64,000 bases of DNA, taken from assembly GCF_036246005.1 (NCBI RefSeq), contig NZ_CP109172.1, forward strand, positions 23,787 to 87,786. The letters are read 5' to 3'. The stretch comes from Streptomyces sp. NBC_01723. Lineage in GTDB: Bacteria; Actinomycetota; Actinomycetes; Streptomycetales; Streptomycetaceae. This document shows, one piece after another, positions 46,271 to 53,755 of this stretch. How positions within the stretch are numbered: position 1 is the stretch's first letter; each line of letters begins with the position of its first letter. A model generated the notes under the pieces. The model was given only the letters and a program-made list of their open reading frames with translations. It was not told the origin of the DNA and did no database searches. The position numbers were made by a program, and so were the translations under genes.

Positions 46271-46846
46271 CTACTCAGCCGGCGTTGTGAACTTCTCCAC
46301 GAACCACGACCGCAGCACATGCGACGTCAACGGCTCCCAATCCAACGTGCCGTCCGCCTTCAACTCGCGGCCGTGCGCATCCACCTGACGCCGCAACTCC
46401 GCGTTCACCCGGACGTTCAGGTTCGACACCGAACCCGTACCGCCCCGCGGCGCCCGCTCCGGCCTCACCGGCACGTACTCGCCGTCCAGGAACGCGTTCA
46501 GGGCCGTCACCGCCTGCGTCGGCAGCGACTTCCCCGCCGCCTTCACCCGCGCCTTGATCTCATCCCGCAGCACGGTCGGCATCCGGATCGCCAGGTTCGG
46601 GTTCTCCTCCGCCGTCTCCTTCCACCGCAGCCGGCTGACGAAGTTCGCACCCTCATCGGTCAGGACGAAGTCGACAGTCTCGGCCAGCTCCTTCGGCGCC
46701 CCCGTCTCACGGAGGTGCGCGGAAGCCTGCTTCAGCAGTTCCACGCGGTGCTGGTCCTGGCGGTTGAGCGGCACGGGGCGGGGTCCTCTCGGCGGGCGCT
46801 GCCCGGTCCGAGGGTGGCCGGGCGGGCGCGTGCGGTTGTGTACCAC
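46271..46846 (-). CDS. Ribbon-helix-helix-like DNA-binding protein, candidate P-box regulator
   Basis: Two segments look like RHH units: NLAIRMPTVLRDEIKARVKA followed by AGKSLPTQAVTALNAFLDGE, and SNLNVRVNAELRRQVDAHGR with LTSHVLRSWFVEKF. Pairing suggests a pseudo-dimeric or dimer-of-dimers binder. The GTG at 46846 is preferred because AAAAGGAGG lies eight bases upstream; GTG 46774 is an alternative without the Pro-rich start. It lies beside P-box promoter 5 and a degenerate P-box dyad on the divergent side, so it may be the regulator of that family; this is unproved. Confidence 0.65.
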   Translation of the reverse strand: MVHNRTRPPGHPRTGQRPPRGPRPVPLNRQDQHRVELLKQASAHLRETGAPKELAETVDFVLTDEGANFVSRLRWKETAEENPNLAIRMPTVLRDEIKARVKAAGKSLPTQAVTALNAFLDGEYVPVRPERAPRGGTGSVSNLNVRVNAELRRQVDAHGRELKADGTLDWEPLTSHVLRSWFVEKFTTPAE

Positions 46847-46918
46847 GCCATGGTCCTCCTTTTCGCATTGCTACGCCATGCCCGACGGGTCTGGCGGCCG
46901 GGGACGGTTCGTCCTTGG

Positions 46919-46977
46919 CTGGTGCCAACACTACGCGCATTCGTATTGCAATGCAATGCCGTACTGGTTATGGTGGT
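46919..46977 (+). promoter_or_regulatory. P-box promoter 5 (rightward)
   Basis: The -35 is TTGCAA (46946-46951), 17 bp, -10 TATGGT (46969-46974), GG. The dyad is more diverged than in the others; a CGCATTGCTACGCCATGCCC half-copy lies at 46865-46884 toward the divergent RHH gene. It drives 47007-47770. Confidence 0.7.
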
Positions 46978-47006
46978 CACACCGCACCAACCAGGGGGAG
47001 CCCACA

Positions 47007-47345
47007 GTGAACGCACGTAGCCGCCAGGCCCGCCACACCCTCCGCAACCGCACCCGCAGCCAGCGCGCCGCCGCCCGCATCGCACGCCGCGGCACCGGCA
47101 CCCTCGCCTCGCACGCGCTCGCGGCCGGCCTCACCCCCACCCAGGCCCGCAGCGTCGCCTCCAGCCTCCGCAAGAACGTCGCCAAGGCCGGAGTCCAGGG
47201 CGTCACCGGCATTGCCTACCGCAAGGGCCAGGCCCGCACCTGCACCCGCTACTCCCGTGCCGAAGTGGCCGCAATCGCGGCGATCTACCGACCGCGCCGA
47301 GCCGAGTACAAGATCTGCGCCGCACGTCTCGCACTGGCCGCGTGA
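47007..47345 (+). CDS. Small very basic protein, 112 aa
   Basis: An Arg/Ala-rich protein (RQARHTLRNRTRSQRAAARI) with TPTQARSVASSLRKNVAKAG, likely nucleic-acid binding. AGGGGGAG precedes the GTG. First gene under P-box 5. No family recognised. Confidence 0.65.
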   Translation: MNARSRQARHTLRNRTRSQRAAARIARRGTGTLASHALAAGLTPTQARSVASSLRKNVAKAGVQGVTGIAYRKGQARTCTRYSRAEVAAIAAIYRPRRAEYKICAARLALAA

Positions 47346-47482
47346 CACGGCCGGAGGCAACGACCCTCGCCGGACGGGTCATCGTGGTCCGTAGCGCCGC
47401 ACAGCTCATCGCCCGCGAACTCGGCCGCGACTACCTCCCCAATCGCCGCCTCGCCCGCACCGACCTCGCCCCCGCTGCCTGA
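47342..47482 (+). CDS. Small hypothetical protein, 46 aa
   Basis: A short ORF (MTRPEATTLAGRVIVVRSAA) whose GTG overlaps the upstream stop (GTGA). Only coupling and natural composition support it; no motif. Confidence 0.5.
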   Translation: MTRPEATTLAGRVIVVRSAAQLIARELGRDYLPNRRLARTDLAPAA

Positions 47483-47497
47483 CCAGGAGACCAGCAC

Positions 47498-47770
47498 ATG
47501 CCGACCAATATCATCGCCAAGCAGCAGACCACCCGAGTCATTGAGCTGGCCGTCACCGATGCGCCCGCCCTCAAAGTCGAGTACGTCTACTACAACGTCA
47601 CTGGCCTGCGCCTCACCTTCGAAGACTGCCGCCTCACGGAACTCACCGTCCTCGGCGTCGCAGAGGACACCGGGCAGCAGGAAGAAGTCGCAACGCGCCT
47701 GGAACGCTACAAGTGGGTTCAGCAGTGGATCCGGGACCTCGTGGACGAGTACCGGCCGGCGGGACACTGA
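47498..47770 (+). CDS. Hypothetical protein, 90 aa
   Basis: Soluble protein (MPTNIIAKQQTTRVIELAVT, then VEYVYYNVTGLRLTFEDCRL, ERYKWVQQWIRDLVDEYRP) with beta then helical character. AGGAGA lies before the ATG. Third gene of the P-box 5 operon, followed by a strong terminator. No family recognised. Confidence 0.65.
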   Translation: MPTNIIAKQQTTRVIELAVTDAPALKVEYVYYNVTGLRLTFEDCRLTELTVLGVAEDTGQQEEVATRLERYKWVQQWIRDLVDEYRPAGH

Positions 47771-47785
47771 CCCCAGGAACGAGGA

Positions 47786-47818
47786 AGGCCACCGCCCCGA
47801 ACCCGGGGTTGGTGGCCT
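47786..47818 (+). terminator. Terminator of the P-box 5 operon
   Basis: AGGCCACC-g-CCCC and GGGG-tt-GGTGGCCT form a long two-part stem, 16 bases after the stop, closing a three-gene unit. Confidence 0.7.
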
Positions 47819-47897
47819 AGTCACACGGACTGCGTGACGGCAGTCTACTTTCGGATCTCTTCACACCACAACCCAACGCAGGGAACACACTGGAGTC

Positions 47898-48089
47898 ATG
47901 GCCGACAGACGGCAGGAGACGCTGCTCATCGACCCCGGCGGCCGCGCCCGCATCTGGTGCCGCGATTGCGGCCGGGAGTTGACGGACCCCATCAGCCGGC
48001 AGCGCCGACTCGGCGCGGAATGCGATCCCGAACCGCGGACCGGCTACGACCGGCACGACGTCGACCAGGACCCGATACCCGGCCTGTAA
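47898..48089 (+). CDS. DUF6011-like zinc-binding protein, 63 aa
   Basis: The block CRDCGRELTDPISRQRRLGA followed by EC has the layout of DUF6011-type small zinc proteins (C-x2-C-G-R-x-L...G-x-x-C). CTGGAG lies before the ATG. The function is unknown; such proteins occur near DNA-processing genes in actinobacteria. Confidence 0.6.
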   Translation: MADRRQETLLIDPGGRARIWCRDCGRELTDPISRQRRLGAECDPEPRTGYDRHDVDQDPIPGL

Positions 48090-48101
48090 CGAGGTGACGC
48101 C

Positions 48102-48377
48102 ATGTCCTGCTCTCCTACTCCTGCCCAGCGTGTCCTGCTGGGCCACATTGCTCGCGGAGAGGTTGCCCGGGTCTACCACGCCCGCGGAGGTTGGGCGATC
48201 CGCCTCACCGCAGTCCGCAGCCGTGGTGCCGCTGGCGGGCTCGGACGCAAGGTGGATGCCGCTGTGCGCAGCCTCGCTGATGCCGGCTGGGCCTATGAAG
48301 GCGCCCACGACCACCGCATCGGCTATGTCTGGCACCTCACCAAGGATGGCCGGGCCCACGTGGACGACGCGTCGTAG
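48102..48377 (+). CDS. Small winged-helix-like protein, 91 aa
   Basis: The pattern SPTPAQRVLLGHIARGEVAR, a wing with WAIRLTAVRSRG, and helix LGRKVDAAVRSLADAGWAYE with YVWHLTKDGRAHVD fits a small MarR/PadR-like fold. Transcribed just before the intergenic region carrying inverted repeats and the recombinase promoter. Could be a regulator; unproved. Confidence 0.6.
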   Translation: MSCSPTPAQRVLLGHIARGEVARVYHARGGWAIRLTAVRSRGAAGGLGRKVDAAVRSLADAGWAYEGAHDHRIGYVWHLTKDGRAHVDDAS

Positions 48378-48464
48378 CGCCAGGGGAATGCCGGCCGCGT
48401 TCGGCCGTAGCGTGATCCGTACGACCGGGCCCCGCCCCCGGTATCACCCCTCCACCCGCCAACC

Positions 48465-48588
48465 TGATCTTTCAGTAAAACCTCGGGACAACCCCACCCA
48501 GGTGCCCCGTCGTGGTACAGGGCCGCGGAACCAGCCCCGCCCCTCGCCCACGCGGCATCCCCTAGTGGGTGGGGCTCCGAGGTTTTAC
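48465..48588. repeat. Inverted repeats upstream of recombinase
   Basis: GTAAAACCTCGG at 48475-48486 and its complement CCGAGGTTTTAC at 48577-48588 are perfect 12-bp arms. Adjoining bases extend the similarity to about 20 bp, including GATC near each outer end. The spacing is about 90 bp. They sit immediately before the recombinase gene and may be recombinase arm-type sites or part of an attachment site. Confidence 0.55.
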
Positions 48589-48596
48589 CAAGGATC

Positions 48597-48625
48597 TTGA
48601 TCTGGTGTGGGGGGCGGGCACAATA
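48597..48625 (+). promoter_or_regulatory. Promoter of the degenerate recombinase gene
   Basis: TTGATC, 17 bp, then ACAATA. The ATG follows six bases after the -10, so the mRNA would be leaderless. The right inverted repeat ends just before it. Confidence 0.5.
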
Positions 48626-48631
48626 GGGCCC

Positions 48632-49489
48632 ATGGAACCCCGCGTACTCCTCGACACCTGGCTGGACACCGCCCCCCTGCGGCCCTCCACCCGCATCGAG
48701 TACCAGCGCGAGGTCACCCGCTGGCTCACCTGGTGCGAAATCCAGCACCCCCCGATCAACCCCTACGCCTGCGGCATCGAAGACATCGCCGCCTGGGCCG
48801 GCACCCTCCTCACTGACCAGCTGGACGGCCGGCCCTTCGACGGCCCCGACGCCCTCGCCCACGTCGCCGAACACCACCGCGCCGCCGCGCTCACCCACGA
48901 CCGGCGGATCACCGCCATCACCCAGTACTACGAAGCCTGCAAAGACCGCGGCACCATCCGCCTCGCCCCCGACCTCACCATGCTCCGCAGTGGTGTCGAC
49001 CGGGACGCGGGCACCCCGCGCCGGCTCACCCCCATGGAACGCACCGTCTTCCTCATCTGCATCGGCATGTGGGGACCCGACCGCGCCCGCCACTACCGCC
49101 GCGACCGGCTCATCGCTTACCTGCTGCTGGAAGGTCTACGGCCCGCCGAAGTCTCACGCGTCGACATGCGCCACCTCTACGACCTCGGAACCGGCACGTG
49201 GGAAGTCCGCGCCCCCGACTACGAATACGAAGCCGTCGGCAAGAAACACGTCCTCGAGCCGGTCACCGTCGCCGCGCTCATCGAATACCTGCCGTACCGG
49301 ATCAAACCCGCCGACGGCGTCCACACCCTCATCACCGTCCAAGGCGGCGGCCCCCTCGACTCCGGCTACCCCAACCTGATCGTCCGACAGATCGCCGCCC
49401 TCCACCCCCTCCTCGCACAGCGCACCCCGCCCGTCACCGCCGACACCATCGCCCACACCGGGTACTGGGAGACGCCGTCGGCTGGCTAG
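48632..49489 (+). CDS. Tyrosine-recombinase-like protein lacking the C-terminal catalytic part
   Basis: The N-terminal core-binding domain (LRPSTRIEYQREVTRWLTWC; DRRITAITQYYEACKDRG) is typical. LEGLRPAEVSRVDMRHLYDL carries the first catalytic Arg and VGKKHVLEP the Lys region. The usual H-x-x-R box and tyrosine do not follow: the protein ends TIAHTGYWETPSAG. At 285 aa it looks truncated. It converges with the intact recombinase and overlaps it by four bases. It may be an inactive regulator or a decayed integrase. Confidence 0.72.
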   Translation: MEPRVLLDTWLDTAPLRPSTRIEYQREVTRWLTWCEIQHPPINPYACGIEDIAAWAGTLLTDQLDGRPFDGPDALAHVAEHHRAAALTHDRRITAITQYYEACKDRGTIRLAPDLTMLRSGVDRDAGTPRRLTPMERTVFLICIGMWGPDRARHYRRDRLIAYLLLEGLRPAEVSRVDMRHLYDLGTGTWEVRAPDYEYEAVGKKHVLEPVTVAALIEYLPYRIKPADGVHTLITVQGGGPLDSGYPNLIVRQIAALHPLLAQRTPPVTADTIAHTGYWETPSAG

Positions 49490-50568
49490 ACGAACTTGTC
49501 GATCAGGTGGTCGTAGACCTTCACCGCGGCCGCCGCGTGCTTCGCCTTCAGGGCCTCCCCGCCGCGCCGGCGGATGTACCGCAGGGTCGTCTCGATGTGG
49601 GCGTGATCGGCGTACTCCTGGATCTCCTCGAGGAGTACGCCCTCGTCGTGCATGTGGGTGAGCTTGGAGGCGCGGAGGACGTGCGGAGTCACGTCGCGGC
49701 CAGGGAGAACGCCTGCCTGGCGGCCGAGCCGGTTGAGGAGCCGGTCGACACCGTGCCGGTCAAGGGGTAGGTCGTTGTCGTCCAGGAGCAGCGCACCGCT
49801 AGCTCGATCGCCGACGGCCAGGTCCATGAGGTCGCACAGCTTGGACGGCAGCACGAACACGCGGCCCTTACCGCCCTTGCGGCGCAGGTCGAGCTTTCGC
49901 TGGTCCCCTTCGTGCTTGATGTTGTGCAGGCCTGCGGTGCAGCACTCGGAGACGCGGCCGGCGAGGGTGTAGATGAGAGCGGGCACCCACATCTGCCGGG
50001 GCGTGGTCGCTTGGTCCAAGAGCGCCTGGAACTCTTCGACTTCGAGGATGGGCGTGGCGGTGGTGTCGTCCCGGGGATCGACGCGGGGCTTGTCGAACTT
50101 CGTGACCGGGTTCATCAGCCCAAGGTGCGGGTTGGCCCACATCGTGTAGTGGAAGAGAGACGACAGGACGTCCATGCGGCGGCGGATGGTCCGCGGGCTG
50201 CTCTGTCGGGCTTCCTCGTGCTGACGGTAGCCGCGGACGACGAACGGGCCGACGTCCTCGAGGGTGAAGTTGGCGTGGCCTTCTTCGACGATGAGATACC
50301 GGGCCCAGTGGCGGATGTCGTCGGCGTAGGCCTGCTTGGAGCCGACGCTGGTGACGAGGGTGGAGGACAGCCAGCTGACGACGTGCCGAAACGTTTCGGG
50401 GGCGCAGACCTCTGCGAGGAGTTCGAGGCGCCAGCGGCGAGGGCCGAGACGTCGGGTGCGGGGATCGCGGGGGGCGACCTGGCCGAGGATGTCGCGGAGG
50501 TGGAGGAGCTGTTGTTCGACGGCCCGGTTGACGGTGTTGCCGGATCTGTGGTCGATCTCGGTGCTCAT
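49486..50568 (-). CDS. Tyrosine recombinase / integrase, complete catalytic set
   Basis: Catalytic residues are visible: R in LAGRVSECC, K in RKGGKGRVFVLP, HVLR, then HAHIETTLRY with H and Tyr. The N-terminal domain (LVTSVGSKQAYADDIRHWAR; SSPRTIRRRMDVLSSLFHYT) is a SAM-like core-binding unit. 360 aa is normal. A TAGAAT lies seven bases upstream of the ATG, suggesting a leaderless start. It could integrate the prophage, resolve plasmid dimers, or both; the ParAB locus makes dimer resolution attractive. The target site is unknown. Confidence 0.85.
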   Translation of the reverse strand: MSTEIDHRSGNTVNRAVEQQLLHLRDILGQVAPRDPRTRRLGPRRWRLELLAEVCAPETFRHVVSWLSSTLVTSVGSKQAYADDIRHWARYLIVEEGHANFTLEDVGPFVVRGYRQHEEARQSSPRTIRRRMDVLSSLFHYTMWANPHLGLMNPVTKFDKPRVDPRDDTTATPILEVEEFQALLDQATTPRQMWVPALIYTLAGRVSECCTAGLHNIKHEGDQRKLDLRRKGGKGRVFVLPSKLCDLMDLAVGDRASGALLLDDNDLPLDRHGVDRLLNRLGRQAGVLPGRDVTPHVLRASKLTHMHDEGVLLEEIQEYADHAHIETTLRYIRRRGGEALKAKHAAAAVKVYDHLIDKFV

Positions 50569-50637
50569 GACCTGATTCTAGATCGAACTCTTAAGGCTTA
50601 GTTATGCGCTTGTGTGTAAGCCGATCCTGGCGCCGAC

Positions 50638-50967
50638 CTACAGGGTCCCCTCGGGCCGTTCACGCCAAGCCTCTTGGAAGCCGGGCATCCATGACATCTG
50701 GCGGGCCGTCCTCGTCAGGTCCCCCCACGCCACCGCCATGCCGACGACGTCCACGCGCTCCCGGCAATCCCACAGTTGCCCTTCCAGGATGGCCACAGCC
50801 GTGTCCAAAGCCTGGATGCCGAAGTAGGCCGGCAGTCCGTCGGTCGCCTCCTTGAGGGCGTCGATGTTCTGCTGGAAGAACTTGATGATCTGCTGGATCT
50901 CGTCCTCGGCCGGGACGTGCCCGGTTGTCGGGACGCGTCCTGCGGTCTTCGCTTCTTCGCTCGGCAT
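50638..50967 (-). CDS. Small helical protein, 109 aa
   Basis: Charged helical protein (EDEIQQIIKFFQQNIDALKE; LDTAVAILEGQLWDCRERVD; VVGMAVAWGDLTRTARQMSW). No family recognised. Starts at ATG 50967, 70 bases beyond the integrase start. It and its leftward neighbours form a small run of regulators. Confidence 0.6.
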   Translation of the reverse strand: MPSEEAKTAGRVPTTGHVPAEDEIQQIIKFFQQNIDALKEATDGLPAYFGIQALDTAVAILEGQLWDCRERVDVVGMAVAWGDLTRTARQMSWMPGFQEAWRERPEGTL

Positions 50968-51055
50968 GCACCGACGGTACCCGGCCCGTAGCCCTGTCGC
51001 GCGGACACTGGGAGGTAGGAACATTAAAACGAGCTAGAAGGTTCGTTGCCCGCAC

Positions 51056-51325
51056 TCATCCGTCGTGGGGGTCGTCGGGCAGGCCGAGCACCGTCGCGAA
51101 GTAGTGGGCCTTCAGGTGCCGGTCTTCGCGGCCGTCGACCATGAACAGCTTGCCTGCGGACTCGATGACGAGTTGCTCGTCGCCGATCAGCTTGATGTCT
51201 CCGCTGTAGAGGCGGGGGCGGCCGCCGCGGTCGGGGTCGGACTCGATGAAGGTGACGGGCTGTCCGACGATCAGCGTGGCGCCGGTGTAGTCGACGGGTT
51301 CGAGGGAGGGCGTCTGAGGGCTCAT
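51056..51325 (-). CDS. Hypothetical small beta-type protein, 89 aa
   Basis: Beta strands such as TLIVGQPVTFIESDPD and RPRLYSGDIKLIGDEQLVIE with a charged end suggest a small barrel. TAGGGG precedes the ATG. No family recognised. Confidence 0.55.
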   Translation of the reverse strand: MSPQTPSLEPVDYTGATLIVGQPVTFIESDPDRGGRPRLYSGDIKLIGDEQLVIESAGKLFMVDGREDRHLKAHYFATVLGLPDDPHDG

Positions 51326-51420
51326 GCCCCTACCGTCCCACGACTTGGTCGCCGTCACGCCCACGTTCCTGAACGGGCCTATGTGAGCTTATCGCTTCTC
51401 ACGGGCCGTCAGATTCTTCG

Positions 51421-51717
51421 TCAGGAGCGATTCTCCTGTGAGCCGTCCTGGTCCGCCACGGCGCGCTTCCCCGTCGTCCGCCCTTCGGCGATCTGCTGAG
51501 CCCGGGCGCGGCTGACACCGATCGCCTTGCCGACGTCGGCGTGACTTGCCCCCTCGGCACGCATCTCCTGCACGGCGCCCTGCCGGATCTCGCGTAGCCA
51601 GTGCTGTAGCTCGGGGATGGCCTGGAGGGCGGTGCTGACGTCCTTGGCGCGCTGAACGGGGTCGCCTTGCTCGGCAAGGTGCTTCAGGTTCTCGAATGGG
51701 CCCGGCGGTGTGGTCAT
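51421..51717 (-). CDS. Small HTH protein, 98 aa
   Basis: The C-terminal segment AEGASHADVGKAIGVSRARA followed by QQIAEG is a clear sigma-region-4-like HTH. The N-terminus is helical. Such proteins are common actinophage regulators. It is divergent from the promoter at 51739, whose -35/-10 spacer has a palindrome, so autoregulation is plausible. Confidence 0.68.
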   Translation of the reverse strand: MTTPPGPFENLKHLAEQGDPVQRAKDVSTALQAIPELQHWLREIRQGAVQEMRAEGASHADVGKAIGVSRARAQQIAEGRTTGKRAVADQDGSQENRS

Positions 51718-51738
51718 GGATTCAGTGTAGGGGGAGGG

Positions 51739-51767
51739 TTGACAAATGCAAGGGGTCCCCTTACGTT
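51739..51767 (+). promoter_or_regulatory. Consensus promoter with palindrome in its spacer
   Basis: TTGACA (51739-51744), 17 bp, TACGTT (51762-51767). The spacer contains the perfect palindrome AAGGGG-T-CCCCTT (51750-51762), a natural operator position. It drives 51807-53692. Confidence 0.7.
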
Positions 51768-51806
51768 TGAGTCATCGCCAAGGACGCCACACCAAGGGAG
51801 ACGAAA

Positions 51807-52298
51807 ATGGACGCGAGCCAGATCGAGAAGGCAGTCACCACCCGGGCCCGCGTCCAGATCAGCAAGAACAACGGATGGGCCGCCGGCGTCGAAGGCATCG
51901 CCATGGGCTACCGCACCACCTACGACAACATCAAGGTCGGCTTCCTGGACGCCGACGGGAACTACACCGGCGAGTACACGACGGTCCCGCGCACGATGGC
52001 CGAACTGGCCGAAGAAGTCACCGCCGAGGAAATCGGAATGAACGTCGAGTCCCGCGAACAGGCCGAGACCGCAGTGCGGGCGATGGCCGCCAACCTCACC
52101 GACGAGGCTCTGCGCTTCGCTTGGATGGGCACCGAGGGCAAGCCCGTCACCCAGGAACTCGCCATCGTGCGCGGCTGGATCATGGACGAGCTCAACGCCC
52201 GCCTCGGCGATGACCTGTTCGACGAGTGGCTGGCCGGCGACGACAACGGCGACACCGTCAACCCGCTCGCCTTCTTCAACCGCGACCACGCCGCTTGA
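51807..52298 (+). CDS. Hypothetical acidic protein, 163 aa
   Basis: The protein is acidic and soluble (ITKAVTTRARVQISKNNGW-like start; FLDADGNYTGEYTTVPRTMA; AAEIGMNVESREQAETAVRA). GGGAGA precedes the ATG. No family recognised. It is the first gene behind the consensus promoter. Confidence 0.65.
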   Translation: MDASQIEKAVTTRARVQISKNNGWAAGVEGIAMGYRTTYDNIKVGFLDADGNYTGEYTTVPRTMAELAEEVTAEEIGMNVESREQAETAVRAMAANLTDEALRFAWMGTEGKPVTQELAIVRGWIMDELNARLGDDLFDEWLAGDDNGDTVNPLAFFNRDHAA

Positions 52299-52337
52299 CA
52301 GCAAGCGTCCCACTTGAACAACCCTGGAGAACCAACA

Positions 52338-52649
52338 ATGCGGATCTGCCGTACCCACGACACCCTCGCCACGATCAACGAGTGCCCGCAGTGCCGTCGC
52401 GAGTTCCGCGACATCCTCGGCGCCAGCGACCTGGTGATCGTCCGGCCGCCCAACGCGGAAGACGAATACGACCTCCCCGGGTCGGAGAGGCCGAGGTGCC
52501 AGGCGATGACTGCCGACGCCGGCGAGGGATTCAGCGAGATCAACTGTGTGCGTCCGGAGGGTCACGAGGGCGACTGTGAGAGCCTCCAGGGCTCCCTGTG
52601 GGACCACGACCCCGAGGCCACCAGTTGTTGCGACGACTCCGTTGCTTGA
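52338..52649 (+). CDS. Cys-rich small protein, 103 aa
   Basis: Cys/His pairs (CRTHDTLATINECPQC, then RCQAM, NCVRPEGHEGDCES) suggest two metal knuckles. GGAGAA precedes the ATG. Function unknown; typical of phage zinc proteins. Confidence 0.6.
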   Translation: MRICRTHDTLATINECPQCRREFRDILGASDLVIVRPPNAEDEYDLPGSERPRCQAMTADAGEGFSEINCVRPEGHEGDCESLQGSLWDHDPEATSCCDDSVA

Positions 52650-52713
52650 CCCCGCCATACGCTCAACCCAGCGCCATTCAAACGGCGGTGCCGTATCGAA
52701 GCAGGAGGCGACC

Positions 52714-53091
52714 ATGACAACGCAGCCGTACCCCTCGGAGCTGGAGGCCGCGGCAACCTTCGCCCGCGAGTGCACCGACTGCCCGGCGGTCATCCGCTGG
52801 TGTGCCGACCGGGTGCGATGGGCCGACAGTAGCCAGGCGGTGCAGGACGCTGCCGACTACCTGCACGACCTCTCCACCACGGCGCAAGCCCGCGCGACGG
52901 CCCTCACGGACCGCCCCGCCGTCATCCGATGGTGCGCGCAGCAGATCCACTCCATGGGCGGCGACGGCGACGTGGAGCGGGCGGCCGAGTACCTGGACGA
53001 CCTGGCGGTGGAAGCGCAGGAGGCGCGCGACGAGGAGCAGGCGCAGGACAACCTCGACGCGCTCGCCGACGAACTGGCCACCGAGAAGTGA
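52714..53091 (+). CDS. Internally duplicated helical protein, 125 aa
   Basis: Two repeats of about 36 residues are visible: PAVIRWCADRVRWADSSQAV-...AADYLHDLSTTAQ and PAVIRWCAQQIHSMGGDGDV-...AAEYLDDLAVEAQ. The repeats cover residues roughly 24-100. The C-terminus is an acidic helix. GAGG lies seven bases before the ATG. A degenerate P-box-like stretch lies just upstream. Function unknown. Confidence 0.65.
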   Translation: MTTQPYPSELEAAATFARECTDCPAVIRWCADRVRWADSSQAVQDAADYLHDLSTTAQARATALTDRPAVIRWCAQQIHSMGGDGDVERAAEYLDDLAVEAQEARDEEQAQDNLDALADELATEK

Positions 53092-53102
53092 GGAACACGG
53101 CC

Positions 53103-53285
53103 ATGACCACGAGCTGGCCGGAGCGGGTGCGACTCCCGCGCGGCCGCCACACCCACGCCGTCGGCTACGCGGCAGGGCTCGCCGACCGCGTCACCGCCTG
53201 CGCCCGGAACGCCGAACCCGGGGACTTCCTCGACGACGACAGCCCTGTCACCTGCCCCGCCTGCCAACGCGCCACCGAGAAGTGA
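53103..53285 (+). CDS. Small protein with Cys pair, 60 aa
   Basis: A basic/His-rich start (PRGRHTHAVGYAAGLADRVT) and CPACQRATEK at the end. The short gap after the previous gene suggests the same operon. Resembles small phage zinc proteins; function unknown. Confidence 0.55.
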   Translation: MTTSWPERVRLPRGRHTHAVGYAAGLADRVTACARNAEPGDFLDDDSPVTCPACQRATEK

Positions 53286-53296
53286 GGACGCCGAGC

Positions 53297-53692
53297 ATGG
53301 CCGCCGCTGGTACCACCCTCTGGAACGTGCAGAAGTTCGACCAGACGATAGGCGTCTACACCAACCTCGAAGCCGCCAAAGCCCACGGCGAGCACATCAT
53401 CCACGCCCACTACCAGGACGCCATGGACCACCGCCGGGTCCCCGAGTCCCACCGGGCCATCGACTGGCGCGTGTACTGCTGCGGCCACCTGTACGGGCCC
53501 GGCCAGTTCAACCACACCTCCTACCCCGACACGCACGCGGACGGATGCTGGCGGTCCGAGCCGCCGGTGCTTTGCCTGCGACCGTTCTGGGTGGTCAGTG
53601 GAAAGGCTGCTGGGACCGGGCACGTCAGCACCGACTGGGAGATCTGGCAGGGAACGGCGTTCGACCGGTTCGACCCCAGCAGGACCATGTAG
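53297..53692 (+). CDS. Hypothetical protein, 131 aa
   Basis: A soluble protein (TLWNVQKFDQTIGVYTNLEA; IIHAHYQDAMDHRRVPESHR; YCCGHLYGPGQFNHTSYPDT) with Cys/His residues. It resembles hypothetical proteins common in Streptomyces phages. A strong bidirectional terminator follows 15 bases after the stop. Confidence 0.62.
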   Translation: MAAAGTTLWNVQKFDQTIGVYTNLEAAKAHGEHIIHAHYQDAMDHRRVPESHRAIDWRVYCCGHLYGPGQFNHTSYPDTHADGCWRSEPPVLCLRPFWVVSGKAAGTGHVSTDWEIWQGTAFDRFDPSRTM

Positions 53693-53707
53693 CACTGTGA
53701 GAGACGA

Positions 53708-53750
53708 GACGGCACCCGGTCAGGATCAGTGACCGGGTGCCGTCGTCTTT
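53708..53750. terminator. Strong bidirectional terminator
   Basis: GACGGCACCCGGTCA and TGACCGGGTGCCGTC form a perfect 15-bp stem with a seven-base loop, followed rightward by GTCTTTG. It separates the convergent 53297 and dcd genes. Confidence 0.85.
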
Positions 53751-53755
53751 GCACC

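Noticed and set aside
46732..46851. 39-codon ORF in front of the RHH gene (MAWYTTARARP...)
   Set aside because: Its ATG is only three bases after the GGAGG and the GTG of the RHH frame is at the better distance; composition is Arg/Ala/Pro shadow.
48632..49489. Complete active integrase in the rightward frame
   Set aside because: The H-x-x-R box and nucleophilic Tyr are missing at its end, so I call it degenerate or regulatory instead.
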